Source: Phytophthora hibernalis | Lineage: Eukaryota; Oomycota; Peronosporomycetes; Peronosporales; Peronosporaceae | NCBI GenBank assembly: GCA_012656075.1 | Contig: JAAKBF010000030.1 | Location: 682,001-746,000 of the forward strand | Direction of reading: 5' to 3' | DNA length: 64,000 bases | In this document: piece after piece, positions 43,769-54,636 of the stretch | Layout: each line of letters opens with the position of its first letter | Position numbering within the stretch: position 1 is the first letter of the stretch | Notes under the pieces: model-generated | Seen by the model: the letters and a program-made list of their open reading frames with translations, nothing else | What the model was told of the DNA's origin: nothing | The model's database searches: none | Translations under genes and position numbers: made by a program

Positions 43769-45058
43769 CAAACACAACGAGGGGCTTTCGTTGAGCGTGA
43801 TGTTTGCTGTCCGTCGGACAGTGTCCGATGTCTCTCTTTCGAACAGCGGTACTCGCTTACCGTACATGTCCTGACACAAACTAGTTTATGCATGATCGTC
43901 GAGGAGCTCAAGTCGACGTTGGCTCGTAGGAACACCAGCAGAGAGTGCATTGACGTGGGACTCTTGAAATTCACATGGCGATTGAGCCTCTACTGTATTA
44001 TATTGGAGGCTCTATGCTGGGGACTAACGTAGCATAGAGCCTTGATTGGGAACAATTGTTACTTTTGACTTTTTAAAGTTGCTGTCGGTGGAGCAGGCGA
44101 TAGTCCGCTGATAAACCTCTGCCGGTGCTGGGGGTACATGTATTAATACACGTACGTCTGTCGGTCTGAAGTGCAGGATCCACTAACAATTTACTGCAAT
44201 GCAAGGAGTCTGGTGTCGAAACCTTTGCTGCAGCAGACAACTTCGAGCGCAAGGCCTCAGTCTCACTGAAACGCTGGCAACCTTGCTGCACTTCTCTCGT
44301 CTGAGCTGCTGTGCCAAGTGCCAGGCATTGTTGGACTCGACGTGAAGTATGGCTCTTGGGGCATCGACCGTCGATTTGACGCCATCGAAGACCAGAATGC
44401 ACGGTACATGTACGATGGACGCGCCTGTCGACTGGCGCGCTACATGTATTTTAATATTTTAAAAATACATGTACATGTACTCGTTGTAGTGCCAGGAGTC
44501 GACGACTCCTGCAACGTGCAAGTTGCACGGTGCAACACGGTAAATGTATCCTGCGTGACCGCGGTGGGACGAGTGTATCCTTCACCGAAGCTTGCAGTGT
44601 GCTGGCCCAGCAACATTACTCGATGACCAACTTCATGAGACGGGCGGGGACAGCCTCAGCTTCCGCTAGTCACGCGCAACGGGTTATCGCTAGTCGATGG
44701 AGGAACGCCGCACTGCTTTCTTCCAAATGCCGCTAGCCGAATACACCTCGGGTGGTGAGACTGCATAGCTGAAGTCGCGACTAATGCCGCTGACAGGCGT
44801 CTGCCTCTGTATCTCAGGGATCCTGTGCTCCCGTCCTATCGTGGCCGTGCGCCACTTGTACGGACTCCGTAACGGAGATCGCTGCGTCCTGCTCATATTG
44901 ACTCCTCCGGCCGCGGACCGCGGGGCTCGCCCAGGTCTAGACGAATATCACGATGAATCTGCCCTCGAGCAGCAAAGAGCTGATTAGAACCACCTCTCTT
45001 CGGCAACAAGTTGGTGTCAAGCGGGTCCTCGCTCGATTCACGCACATGCGATGTCTTC
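43769..45058. other. Intergenic region between two elicitin loci
   Basis: No gene recognised. AT-rich with TACATGTA palindromes (about 44403-44470) and two adjacent short hairpins (44493-44511 and about 44514-44530). Confidence 0.45.
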
Positions 45059-45078
45059 GCTCATTCTGCAATCTGCTC
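45059..45078 (+). promoter_or_regulatory. Core promoter of the elicitin at 45119
   Basis: GCTCATTCTGCAATCTGC, a full GCTCATTYY initiator plus FPR-like sequence, about 41-60 bases before the ATG. Confidence 0.75.
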
Positions 45079-45118
45079 TACTCCGCACAGTCAGCTACCA
45101 GAACTACATCCAGGCACC

Positions 45119-45673
45119 ATGAACGCCAAGATCGTCCTCGCCGTTGGCGCCGCCGCCTTTGTTGGCTCTGTCGCTGCCGACACTTGCTCCTCGACCCAGC
45201 AGACCTCCGCGTACACGACGCTGGCCAGCCTGCTGACACTCGACTCGTTCCAGGGATGCGTTGACGACTCCGGCTACAGTCTCCTGTACTCCACTGCGCT
45301 GCCCACGGACGCAGAGTACGTTCTGATGTGCGCGTCGGACAACTGCCAGTCGCTCATCGAGTCCATCATTTCGCTGAGCCCGCCCGACTGCACGCTGACG
45401 GTGCCGACCAGTGGTCTCGAGGTGAACGTGTACGAGCTGGCGAACGGCTTCTCGTCGGAGTGCTCCTCGGTGTCGTCGACCACGACCACGTCCACCGCTG
45501 CCAGCACGAGCACAGAGACGACCACCACAGCCCCGACTGCTACGACGGCCACCACCACTGCGACGTCGACTGCTTCGAGCTCGAACAGCACCGCCACCAC
45601 GGATGCCCCCACTGCCACCACCGCCACGTCCACCAACACGACGACCACGACGACGACCGCCACCGCATGCTAA
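45119..45673 (+). CDS. Elicitin with Thr/Ser-rich tail (INF2-like class III)
   Basis: 184 residues: 20-residue signal (ending SVAA), a 98-residue elicitin domain with the six cysteines in place ('LTLDSFQGCVDDSGYSLLYS', 'SPPDCTLTVPTSGLEVNVYE'), then about 65 residues almost entirely Thr, Ser and Ala ending in a single Cys. Known: class III elicitins carry such O-glycosylated tails and may sit in the cell wall. No hydrophobic GPI-anchor end is visible. The ATG at 45119 follows the core promoter; the upstream frame to 45011 crosses it and is not used. It is related to, but distinct from, the B genes at 61106 and 62687. Confidence 0.93.
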   Translation: MNAKIVLAVGAAAFVGSVAADTCSSTQQTSAYTTLASLLTLDSFQGCVDDSGYSLLYSTALPTDAEYVLMCASDNCQSLIESIISLSPPDCTLTVPTSGLEVNVYELANGFSSECSSVSSTTTTSTAASTSTETTTTAPTATTATTTATSTASSSNSTATTDAPTATTATSTNTTTTTTTATAC

Positions 45674-46339
45674 GTGGAAGCGTCGCTGACCCTATCCACA
45701 GGTGTCTGTCGGGTCGGTACGGCTAATGATAAGCCTTACTATTTGTGATTTTACGTCTTGTCTTCTTTGGTGATGCGATCACGATGGAATATTGACATCG
45801 CACGCTCTGCAGCTTGTTTTAGCATTTGGGTTGAGGTCGGCAATGGCGGTAAAGCTTGACCCAAATGACCGCCACAAGATTGTAGATCATTTTTGGCCAA
45901 GATACCATAAAGTGTGCTGGGTGATCCAAGTGACTGGTATGCCTCGTATCGGTAGGAGGCTCCGATAGTGACTCGATATCGGAGATGCGGCTAAGGATCA
46001 AAGCACGCCTTCCACGAACGAGAGGCTTCAACTTGCTTTTAGATCTTGACAATATCCGTGAAAATACAAAAGAACAAGATTGAGCGAAACTGGCTGACGT
46101 AACACAACTTAGTGTCTGAGCTGTTCATCAGTTCGATTCCGCACCAGGAAGGATACATCAATGCCTGCCCTACCGATAAAGACTTCAGCTCCCACTTCGG
46201 TCACCGTAGTGACTCTGTGTAACACAGCGATTGGTTCATTTTCTATTGCCTGAAAAAACCTTGTTTAAAAGTTTTAAATTCATCTTTTTCAGGCTGAGGA
46301 CGTTTTAAACCTTTAGAGAAAATCTCACTCTCACTGGGT
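45674..46339. other. Intergenic region
   Basis: No coding or RNA gene supported. An AGTTCGATTCC box near 46130 does not sit in a tRNA fold. Confidence 0.4.
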
Positions 46340-46586
46340 AATCGTCATTTCGACGCTCTCAATATCCAAGGTTCCTCGAGTGCGATGTCGCTACTGTAAT
46401 ACAACCAACGGGTTCTGCTGCAACGACGAAAACATGAGAACCCACCTCACCAACTGTGATGCAGTTCCTTCTCCACTTGGTCGGTTGATGATCGACGAAA
46501 CGTTAGAGATCGATGATCAAGTGGGCATTCGTCGAAGAAACCCCAGACTATCTCCTCCTTTCATGGCATCGTTGACGATTTCCTAA
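46340..46586 (+). pseudogene. BED-type zinc-finger fragment, likely from a hAT-like transposase
   Basis: The frame from 46380 gives 'CRYCNTTNGFCCNDENMRTH' then 'LTNC', a CX2C...HX4C finger as found at the N-terminus of hAT-type transposases and of oomycete TE-derived proteins. The frame ends 50 residues later and no catalytic region follows. Probably a transposon relic. Confidence 0.5.
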
Positions 46587-46881
46587 ATGAGCCTTCAAAT
46601 CTAACCTCTTCGAGGAAGAGCTCTAGCCTCCCTTGCTCCAAAACCAACAATATTGTCCTCGGTACGACTGAATTCTTGGCTATGAGTTTACAAGACCGCA
46701 TGACCAAAAGGACCTCGTAAAAACGTGAAAAAACTTTTGAACGTTTATTCCATTCAATTCGAGAAAAGTTGAAAAATACCAATCGCTAGCTGTGTTACCG
46801 TACTTGTACCGGTATTAATACATGTATTACCAATTACTGTAGTAGTATAATAGTAGAATTTCGGTACGGTAGGGGCGTTCA

Positions 46882-46946
46882 AAGTAGCAAATTATTAGAA
46901 TGAAGGTCTATGATTCCTAGACCTTCATTCTAATAATTTGCTACTT
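46882..46946. repeat. Perfect 29-bp hairpin with 7-base loop
   Basis: AAGTAGCAAATTATTAGAATGAAGGTCTA (46882-46910) is the exact reverse complement of 46918-46946, with loop TGATTCC. It lies about 80 bases before the start codon of the gene at 47027. It is AT-rich and without a poly-T run, so it is not a simple terminator; it could be a MITE remnant or an RNA hairpin. Confidence 0.9.
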
Positions 46947-47026
46947 GTACAAAAACCATCCAGTCTCCTTCCCATTGGCAAAAATCCTCACAAGAACTTT
47001 GACAAGCTACCAGAGTGAGTGGAGAG

Positions 47027-48386
47027 ATGTCGCTACCGACGCTGCTGCTCTTCTGCGACTACCTGGAGGCGCGTCTGCACACCTCCAGCCTAGCGCTTCT
47101 TCGCCGCATGTTGACCGACTTCTTCGCCGGCAATGAACACACGCTGCAGGACTTCATGCGGTTGGGTGCGAGTGTCGTGTCTGTGATGCCCGTGGAGAGG
47201 AAGGGGCCTCGCCACCAAGCGGAGGCGGTTCGACTGTTAGCGGAACAGAAGAGAACGGATTACGCCCTCGATGAGTCATCAAATCAGATGTACACTAGTG
47301 GACATTTGCGAGTCCAAATGGACACTCGACGGTCTCAGCCCCACCCCTGTGTGTTCCGCTACTTGGCGGCGCGTGGCGACCAAGAACATGTTGTGGCTGC
47401 GGGATTTGTTTTACGAGTTTTGCAATGGGGAGGACACTTTGATGCGAGAGTTTGTGCGCCGCGGGGATGAGCCGATCACGGTGGTCCCTGTGGACATCCA
47501 GGCCTTATGTATGGCCCCGTTGCCCCCGCCGCCGCTAATGACGAGTGCAGCGGTACGCTCTGTCGCGGCTGAGAGAATGGGGACAGCAACTTTGTCAGAC
47601 GTGACTCCATCGCCCACACTGTCTCCACATAATAAGCGGCTGAAAAGGTCGGAGCAGCCTGGAGTGAAGGCGACAGCTGACGATCGCCCGAGAAAGAAGA
47701 CTCGTAGAGCCTCAATTGTTCCTCGACAGCAAGAGACTGAACTGCTATTACGTGTCGAGACGAGTTTGCCAAAGATACAAACATCACCCGAGGAGATGCG
47801 AATGATCATTGTACGCGCGGTGGAGCGTCTAGAGCAGAAGGAGCCGTGGAAATTCGCGTTCAAGGGGGCAAACTTGGCCATGCCGTTTTCTCGAGCCCAA
47901 TATCCGGTACTCGTCACGCTGTTACTCGAGTTTTGGAAGACGAATGCTCAAGCGGTCTGGGAGCGACAGTTTTGGTCTCCGCTGACGCGAAAGCGTGATT
48001 TTGAGCCCCACACGCAACGAAGATGTCGGCAGAGCAAGGCGCAGAATTCTTTCGAGAAGAATGTCATGTATCCGGTGTACGAGGAGCTCGGAGCGGCTTT
48101 CTTTGTCAAGATGGATCAGCGAGCTGATTTATATAGCGGCTGGTACTACCTGGATCAAGCAGTGGACTTGTTTACCTTGGCCCAGCGCTGTGGTCTGTCC
48201 AAGTGTCTGCAGTACATTGAATCGGAAGCGTCCAAGAGATTTCCTGTTGCTCCCGGCGTTGGTCGAAGTTATTTCTTAAGGGTAAACGGACAAAGCCGCA
48301 GCATGTGGTCGTCGTCGGAAGCACTGAAGCCAGTCTTGGACGAGATTGTCGCGATAAAGGCGAGGGACCCGCCTGCTGAACTGTGA
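47027..48386 (+). CDS. Uncharacterised protein, member of a local paralogue pair
   Basis: The first coding block opens 'MSLPTLLLFCDYLEARLHTS' and runs to about 47270 ('VRLLAEQKRTDYALDESS'). The rest is in another frame from about 47335 ('RRVATKNMLWLRDLFYEFC') to the stop at 48386. A short intron fits: donor near 47275, acceptor CTCAG near 47338, about 64 bases, which joins the frames correctly. It encodes roughly 430 residues with a Lys/Arg-rich stretch in the middle ('KKTRRA', possible nuclear signal) and a C-terminal block rich in Trp and aromatics ('WERQFWSPLTRKRDF', 'GWYYLDQAVDLFTLAQRCG'). No known domain recognised. A decayed inverted copy is at 50287-51506. The ATG at 47027 is preferred because the frame upstream opens with GTG. 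Confidence 0.65.
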
Positions 48387-48799
48387 AGTGTTGTGGCAAA
48401 TTGTTATGGTATATATGCGCAAAATGGATTCGGACACCACCTTGTGCCAGTTTTCAAGGAAGTAAATCGTATCAGGGATCTACCACGTCGTGGCACGTTT
48501 GACAGGCGACGTCTTCGTATCTGTAAGAAAGGTGTGCAACTACTGCTTGGACTTCTGTACGATGGCGAAAATTCAGTTATTGGCCTTGGTAGTTGTCGAT
48601 TCATATGAATTGATGTTGAAATGGAAAATTTGGTGTTTGAATATTGCAGTGAGAGCTTCATGTTGAATTGGCTCTCAGCACATTCTGCTCACAGAAATAG
48701 CCAAGTTGAAGTGAAGCGTATCCGCTGCAGTGATTGGCCAACCCTTGAAAGGTGCACCACATAACATACGTGGCGCACATATCCGCTCACTCGACGACC
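48387..48799. other. Intergenic region upstream of PIGA
   Basis: About 410 bases with no supported gene. Presumed 3' flank of the upstream gene and promoter of PIGA. Confidence 0.4.
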
Positions 48800-50188
48800 A
48801 TGGCGTCCGAGCGTCTGTGTATCGCAATGTGCTGCGACTTCTTCTTCCCGCGGCTGGGCGGCGTGGAGATGCACATGTGGTCACTATCCCAGTGTCTGCT
48901 GCGTCGTGGTCACAAGGTCATCGTGCTCACCCACGCCGTTCCAGGTCCCTCCAACGGCGTCACACCCTCACAACGCGTCGGTGTGCGTTACATGACGCAC
49001 GGCCTCAAAGTCTACTACCTGCCAGTGACGCCCATTGTGGATAACGTCACGTACCCAACGTTCGTCAACCATCTGGCGCTGTTTCGGTCCATCTGCGTGC
49101 GTGAGAAAGTGCAGATTGTCCACGGCCACCAAGCCACGTCCACCTTCATGCACGAGTGTCTCCTTCAAGCCAAAACCCTTGATTGCGGCATCAAAACCGT
49201 GTACACGGACCACTCGCTCTTCGGGTTCGCGGACGCTGCGAGTGTCCACCTGAACAAGGTAATGAAATTCTCCATGTCCACGGTGGACGTAGCCATTGGT
49301 GTTTCACACACGTGTCGAGAGAACTTGGTGCTGCGAGCGTCGCTGCGTCCGGACCGCGTGGCCACAATCCCCAACGCGGTGGACGCGACCAAGTTCACGC
49401 CCCCGCCTGAAACTGAAGTTGGACCGGACGATTCTATTACGGTCGTCATCGTCTCGAGGTTGGTGTATCGTAAGGGTATTGACCTGGTGGCCAGAGCAAT
49501 ACCATTGGTGTGCGCGCAGGACCCGCGAGTGCGATTCTTGATCGGAGGAGACGGAGCCAAACGGTTGCTGCTGGAAGAAATGAGGGAGAAGTACAGGCTG
49601 CACGACCGCGTGACGCTGTATGGAGCGGTGCCCCATGCAAAAGTGCGCGAGGTGCTGTGTCAAGGACACATTTTTCTCAACAGCTCGCTGACCGAGAGTT
49701 TTTGTATCGCTATTCTGGAAGCTGCAGCCTGTGGACTGTTTGTCGTCAGTACTCGTGTTGGAGGGGTGCCCGAAGTGCTACCGCCCGATATGGTGCAATT
49801 CGCCGCGGATATCACGCCAGAGGCCCTCGCGGACGCAGTGCTGGCAGCGGTGCCACGGCTAGCAGGAGTCAATCGACAGGAATTTCATGATCGCGTCGCG
49901 AAAATGTACAACTGGGATGCTGTCGCCGTGCGGACTGAGAAAATATACGCCCAGGTGCGTGCACTTCCGGACAGCTCGCTGCTACACAGGCTGCAACTTT
50001 ATCACGGAATTGGTCCAGTGGCGGGCCTCTTGGCCTGTGTCATTGCTGCTGTACTGCATTTGCTCGTGGGGTTTCTTGAGTGGTTGCAACCTGCTGCAGA
50101 CATCGAACAAGCGCTTGATTGGACTCCGGCGTCTCGAGAAGTCGATGGAGAAAAGCGAAAAGTTCTGCACGTGAATTGTGACGACTAA
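48800..50188 (+). CDS. PIGA: PIG-A: GPI-anchor N-acetylglucosaminyltransferase catalytic subunit
   Basis: 462 residues. Transfers GlcNAc from UDP-GlcNAc to phosphatidylinositol, the first step of GPI-anchor synthesis, on the cytoplasmic face of the ER in a multi-subunit complex. N-terminus 'CDFFFPRLGGVEMHMWSLSQ' is the PIG-A glycosyltransferase start. 'VYTDHSLFGFADAASVHLNK' and 'CRENLVLRASLRPDRV' are hallmark blocks, and the GT4 EX7E motif reads 'ESFCIAILE' at about residue 300. A hydrophobic segment ('GLLACVIAAVLHLLVGFLEW', about residues 415-435) is the ER anchor. No intron is needed. The start at 48800 is the ATG within an ACCATGG context; the earlier in-frame ATG at 48752 adds a His-rich stretch with no family match. 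This is the clearest housekeeping gene in the window. Confidence 0.95.
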   Translation: MASERLCIAMCCDFFFPRLGGVEMHMWSLSQCLLRRGHKVIVLTHAVPGPSNGVTPSQRVGVRYMTHGLKVYYLPVTPIVDNVTYPTFVNHLALFRSICVREKVQIVHGHQATSTFMHECLLQAKTLDCGIKTVYTDHSLFGFADAASVHLNKVMKFSMSTVDVAIGVSHTCRENLVLRASLRPDRVATIPNAVDATKFTPPPETEVGPDDSITVVIVSRLVYRKGIDLVARAIPLVCAQDPRVRFLIGGDGAKRLLLEEMREKYRLHDRVTLYGAVPHAKVREVLCQGHIFLNSSLTESFCIAILEAAACGLFVVSTRVGGVPEVLPPDMVQFAADITPEALADAVLAAVPRLAGVNRQEFHDRVAKMYNWDAVAVRTEKIYAQVRALPDSSLLHRLQLYHGIGPVAGLLACVIAAVLHLLVGFLEWLQPAADIEQALDWTPASREVDGEKRKVLHVNCDD

Positions 50189-50286
50189 AGGTTGTCTTTT
50201 ACCGACGTTTTTGCGAAAAATTATGCAGCACTCATGAATTGGTTCCGAACTCTCACTTTACCTGTTTCTTGTGTCCCCACGGTAGT

Positions 50287-51506
50287 TCACTTCTTGTTTT
50301 TGGTCTTGGATTGCTTGTTCGCTGCGATGATGGCGCTCAAAATGAGCTTCATCGAGGCTGTAGCAGACCACATGCTCCTGCTTTTGCCATTGTTCGACTT
50401 CCTGGTGTAAATCTCTCCTCCGGGAATGACCGGAAACCGCTGAAGAGCTTGAGACTCGATGTAGTTCAGGCACGTACCCAAATCCGTGCGTTGAGCCATG
50501 AGGCCAAGGTCCCGAACTGGTTCGACATACCACCAGCCACGGTGCGGCTTTGAGCGGCGATCCAGTTTCGCGAAAAAGCTCACGCCAAGCTCCTTGAATA
50601 CTTGAGTCATTACGTTTTCAAACGCTTTGCGTGCGTTGGCTTGACGCAATTTCCTGACGTGAAGATTCCCACCACGCATGCCCTTCGACGGCCTCCAAAA
50701 GCTGCGCTCCCAAACTGCGCGCGCATGTTTCGCCCAAAATTTTTTAGCGCTGCAGCCAGCTGCGGATACTTCACGCTGGAAAACGGAGGAGCCAATGTAT
50801 CGGGATTGAAGACTTGTTTCCAAGGTTCTTTCTCCTCCACAGACTTTAGAACCCCACGATATTGTCCAGAGCTGGCAGCATCGACGCTACCATCTCCAGT
50901 TCCTGAACATTATTGATCTCGTTGTCATCGTCAGAGCCCTCGAAGTTGTCTTCTTCACTACCTTGATAGTGCTGATTCTGCTCTTCTTGCAACTCTTGTG
51001 AACTCTGGTCCAGAATCAAGTGAGGTGTCGACATTGAAGGAATCACTGGAGGATTAATTGCCAGAGGTGGTTGCGTCCGGAGCGTCTGATTGTCCACAGG
51101 AATAACACTGATGACTTCATTGCCCCGATGCACAAATTCACGCAGTAGCGAGTCATTTCCCCCACAGAACTCAATGAACATGGCACGTAGCCAGACAATG
51201 TTCTTGGTGGCCACTGGACCGACAAATAGTGGAACACTGAGAGCTGCATGTGCTGCTCGTTGTGACTCATCATCAATTGCTGCTGTTGAGCGAGCAGTCG
51301 GGTGGCTTCTTGTCGATGCCCTGCACTGGTTCTCTCCATGGGCATCACAGTCACGATACTCGCTCCCAGTCGCACAAAGTCCAGCAGAGTGCGCTCGTTG
51401 CCGGCAAAAAGTCGCTGAAGATGCGACGGAGCAGCGTTAGGCTGGACGTGTGCAGACGGTTCTCGAGGAAGTCGCAGAAGAGCAGCAGCATCAGCAGCGA
51501 CGACAT
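50287..51506 (-). pseudogene. Decayed inverted paralogue of the gene at 47027
   Basis: The start 'MSSLLMLLLFCDFLENRLHT' (ATG 51506) matches the paralogue. A one-base loss in a T run near 51407-51411 shifts the frame. Further blocks are 'FAGNERTLLDFVRLGAS', 'VATKNIVWLRAMFIEFCGG', 'EEKEPWKQVFNPDTLAPPF', 'RAVWERSFWRP' and 'LGTCLNYIESQALQRFPV'. Other frame changes fall near 51195-51215 (same place as in the paralogue, perhaps an intron), near 50840-50850 and at an A/T run near 50738-50745. Conserved blocks are in the same order as 47027-48386. Function unknown. Confidence 0.8.
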
Positions 51507-52317
51507 TTGTTGCAACTGGCAAAGGAAATCAAAGTGCCAAGCAGATCTTCTTATGTGAAAAGATCGGCAACTTCAACTAGAAACATACGGTGTTCAACTG
51601 CCTGGTCGAAATGTACCGGTATCGTCAAGAGCAATACGCCAGCATCGTTTTAATACCAGGACCGTCCTTGCCATCGCCACAAGTCCGTGCGCTAGCGCCC
51701 GGGTGAGCTCTGAAATTCGAATGAAATGGAGGTGAGCTGCTTCGATTGAACACGTATCGGCATCATGTTTCTACAGGTTGAGGCATTCACCGCGTTTGCG
51801 GAGGCAGAAGCCTCGCCGCTTGAGGCCGCCCTTTGGAAGCTACCGGTACTAGCTGCCATGCCAAATGTTGTAAAAATAAAAAGAAGAATGAGTTTTAAAA
51901 TCGTGGTGGTCCAGCGTTTGGAGACGAACATGAGGAGCAGTGCATTGCATTTAGGGTTCATCTTGGAAGATACTCAGGTTGATGTTGGGGCTGGTAGTTG
52001 ATTGAGTGCATGTAGCTTCCTAGTTTGCGTGAACAAATGCCGGACAACAGAGCCACCCACCCGGCTTGAAGTAGACGACGCGATGTGGATGTGCTTCACA
52101 GAGTCCCAGTCATGTTGTCTTGAGCCCTGGTTGCACGTACTGGGTACGAGCTAGCCGCTACAAAATAGCAAAGTGAATTTTGTGCGTGTGCTTCTATTGT
52201 TATAATTGGAAGGAAACTTTCATAGATGTTGCGTGAATGTTGAACTAGCACGCCACAGGCACACGCAGCTTTTGACTAGTTCTCGCTTTATATTAGTGAT
52301 TGGAGAGAGTTTGGCTC
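51507..52317. other. Intergenic region
   Basis: No supported gene. The frame 51765-52001 is not protein-like. TACCGGTA occurs at 51614-51621 and 51841-51848. Confidence 0.4.
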
Positions 52318-53239
52318 ATGTCAACGTCGGGCGGGATCTCTAAGGTTAGCAAGTTGAAGTTGCAGATTCAACTCAAAGAGATACACGAGAGCACCGTGCT
52401 GACCAAGCGCAAGATATATGTCCTCTCGCAGGTGGACTCAGCCGAGTACAAGGAGCTGTTAAGCGCCTTCAACATTACGGTGGTACCTGTGAGCAAAACT
52501 GCCGCAACGTGGGGTCAAGTCGACGGGTTCACATGGGACATGGGGCTGAGCGAGGAAAAGCAGAAAGATGATTATTGCGCGTATGTTGAGCGCAACATTG
52601 GCGGATTTCTTCAGGAGGAGAAGCTTTGCGTGTTCGGTGTGGAGAATACGAAAAATATTCTCCGTGTCGCCGTCAAGGGCTCTAACATTGAGCTCAGTGG
52701 TCGCACCGATCTTTTGATACTCAGTGATATCGTCGAGGAGAGCGCGGAATATGTTGATGACTTGCCTGGAGTGAGGATGCTGATTGAAGTGAAGAAAAAG
52801 ACAATCGGTCTTCCAAGCGATGTCAGAGCTAATTGCTCTAGATCTGCTGGCCACCAACCCTGTGGTTGCGCTGCTTACTGACTTCAACGACGATTGGCGG
52901 TTCTTCTGGGTCGCCGGGAAGGAAAACGATACCACTTTGGTCAACAGAGTGACTATTATGAATCCTGGCGAGGCTTTCGAGTTGATGAGGGAGCTACTGA
53001 AGCCTACTGCTACACTTAGTACCGAGATGATGATCCGTGGGCTCCAAGGCCCTGTGAAGCGACAGAAGCTGTCGAAAGTGTTACCGTCTATCGGAGAGGG
53101 TGGTGAAAGTGACGGAATTCGTGAGAGCATCGAACGATACTATGATATCGCCAGTATGTTGGGTCCCGACATTGAAATGGCGCGTGCTGTGGCTAGGCAG
53201 GTCACTCGATCTATTCCCTCGTTGAGTTACTTCAGCTGA
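52318..53239 (+). pseudogene. Crinkler-type PD-(D/E)XK nuclease-like domain, frameshifted, no effector header
   Basis: First block (52318 to about 52795): an alpha/beta region with 'ELSGRTDLLILSD' (Asp ~131) and 'RMLIEVKK' (Glu ~157, Lys ~159), the D...ExK catalytic layout of restriction-endonuclease folds. Second block, in another frame (about 52800-53239): 'MSELIALDLLATNPVVALLT', the helix and strand that usually follow in Crinkler (CRN) C-terminal nuclease domains, and a helical tail. The break lies at an A-rich run near 52792-52802 (one base gained or lost). The LFLAK header that delivers CRN effectors into host cells is absent upstream, so this is a headless CRN C-terminal domain or a host/transposon-derived relative. 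Family assignment is by motif and layout only. Confidence 0.6.
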
Positions 53240-54636
53240 TTCTGCTTTCGGCATGCTGCATTAGTATTTGTTCTTTTAATCTGAATTATTTCCTACAAAA
53301 CCTGTAGCAATCGACGCGCAATTGAATGCGGCAACGCAGCTCCACAACCTTTGTCGTTTGTTTTCATGAATCAACAAATTAGCGAAACAAGGCTGTGCGC
53401 TAGCGCCCGCGAGAAATGCGCCCTCTCATCGCGAAAGGGGTACCGATAACTTACCACCGGTACATGTATTGGAGGGGTACCATAATAATTGGGAAACCAT
53501 GTTGCTGCCGCAGATCCCCCTGAATTTTTCAACAGTGCGTCAACACTCCATTCAGTGGCAAACAAAGCACCATTCGCGTTTAACACACCATGCCTGACTC
53601 AATCGGAACGGAAAACAGCATTCAGTGGGGTTTTGAGCAAAACGAACACCGCAACTATGATTTTGAAACATAATGAAAGCGTACATTCTAGCTTGTTTCT
53701 TTCTGCTTCGATTAAGGCTCGTTTCAACTTAACACACTACGTAGATTTTGAAATATTGCGTCGTGAACAAGGGTTCCAGTGCTAGGAGGCCATTACACCT
53801 TCTCTTCCATGACCACGTAGCAAACGACCATTTGCCCAACACGCAGCAGATTGCTGTGCGGACGGCTCCACCAGGGGGAGTGGAGGAGAAGCAGGAGAAA
53901 GAGGTGCAACTGGCCGCAGGCTAGCCTGGTGGACAATTTAGATAGCGACAAATAAGTTCCGGAATGTGCAGTGCGAGACAATGATAACGGAGGTCAAGTC
54001 GATCGACACACCATCCGGTAACCCGTACGCTTGTGATCCCGAAGTAAAAGGTTGCGAGGTCCCCCTGATTGTGCAATACATACCTAGTAGCTGGCAGCGC
54101 TGACTAACGTGCAGTCGTTCAGATCGAGGACAAATGCAGCAAGCTGACATCGTCGAGGTGAAAATAGGAGAGACTGTCTCCAGCGACGACCACGCCGTGA
54201 TCTCTAGCCAGGTGGACGGCTATGTAAAGGTTATTCGACAGGATCGTGTTGAAATGCAGCAGCAGCTGAGTAGGACGGACCGTTATGTGACTACAGCACG
54301 CGGGGGGGAAGACATGGTGTTAGAAGAGGATGCACAGACGGATGTGATACAATGGAAGAGCTAGTTGACGGTTAGCAGCAGCTGAGTTTGTTCGACGGAG
54401 TCGATGTTGATCGAATACTACGAGTTTGGGATCGTCAACATCGACGATTGCTACGGCGAGTACGACAGCCAGCTCTACCGCTCGTGTGGCCCATGTAGTG
54501 GCAAAGCAAGCACGCTCGCGGCCTCCAACTTATTTTTGAGACTCGGACACCGCAGTGGTAAGACGTGCTCAAGTTTAATGAAGTTAATAGAGGTGAAGTA
54601 AAGCTTCCGACAGCATTGGTGCTAATTTCATCAACT
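53240..54636. other. Intergenic region with two weak ORFs
   Basis: Frames 54134-54364 (76 codons) and 54404-54601 (65 codons, with 'LIEYYEFGIVNIDDCYGEYD') are mildly protein-like but were not recognised; they may be pieces of a decayed element next to the transposase locus. ACCGGTACATGTA lies at about 53456-53468. Confidence 0.3.

Noticed and set aside
46085..46160. AGTTCGATTCC box resembling a tRNA B box
   Set aside because: No acceptor-stem pairing upstream.
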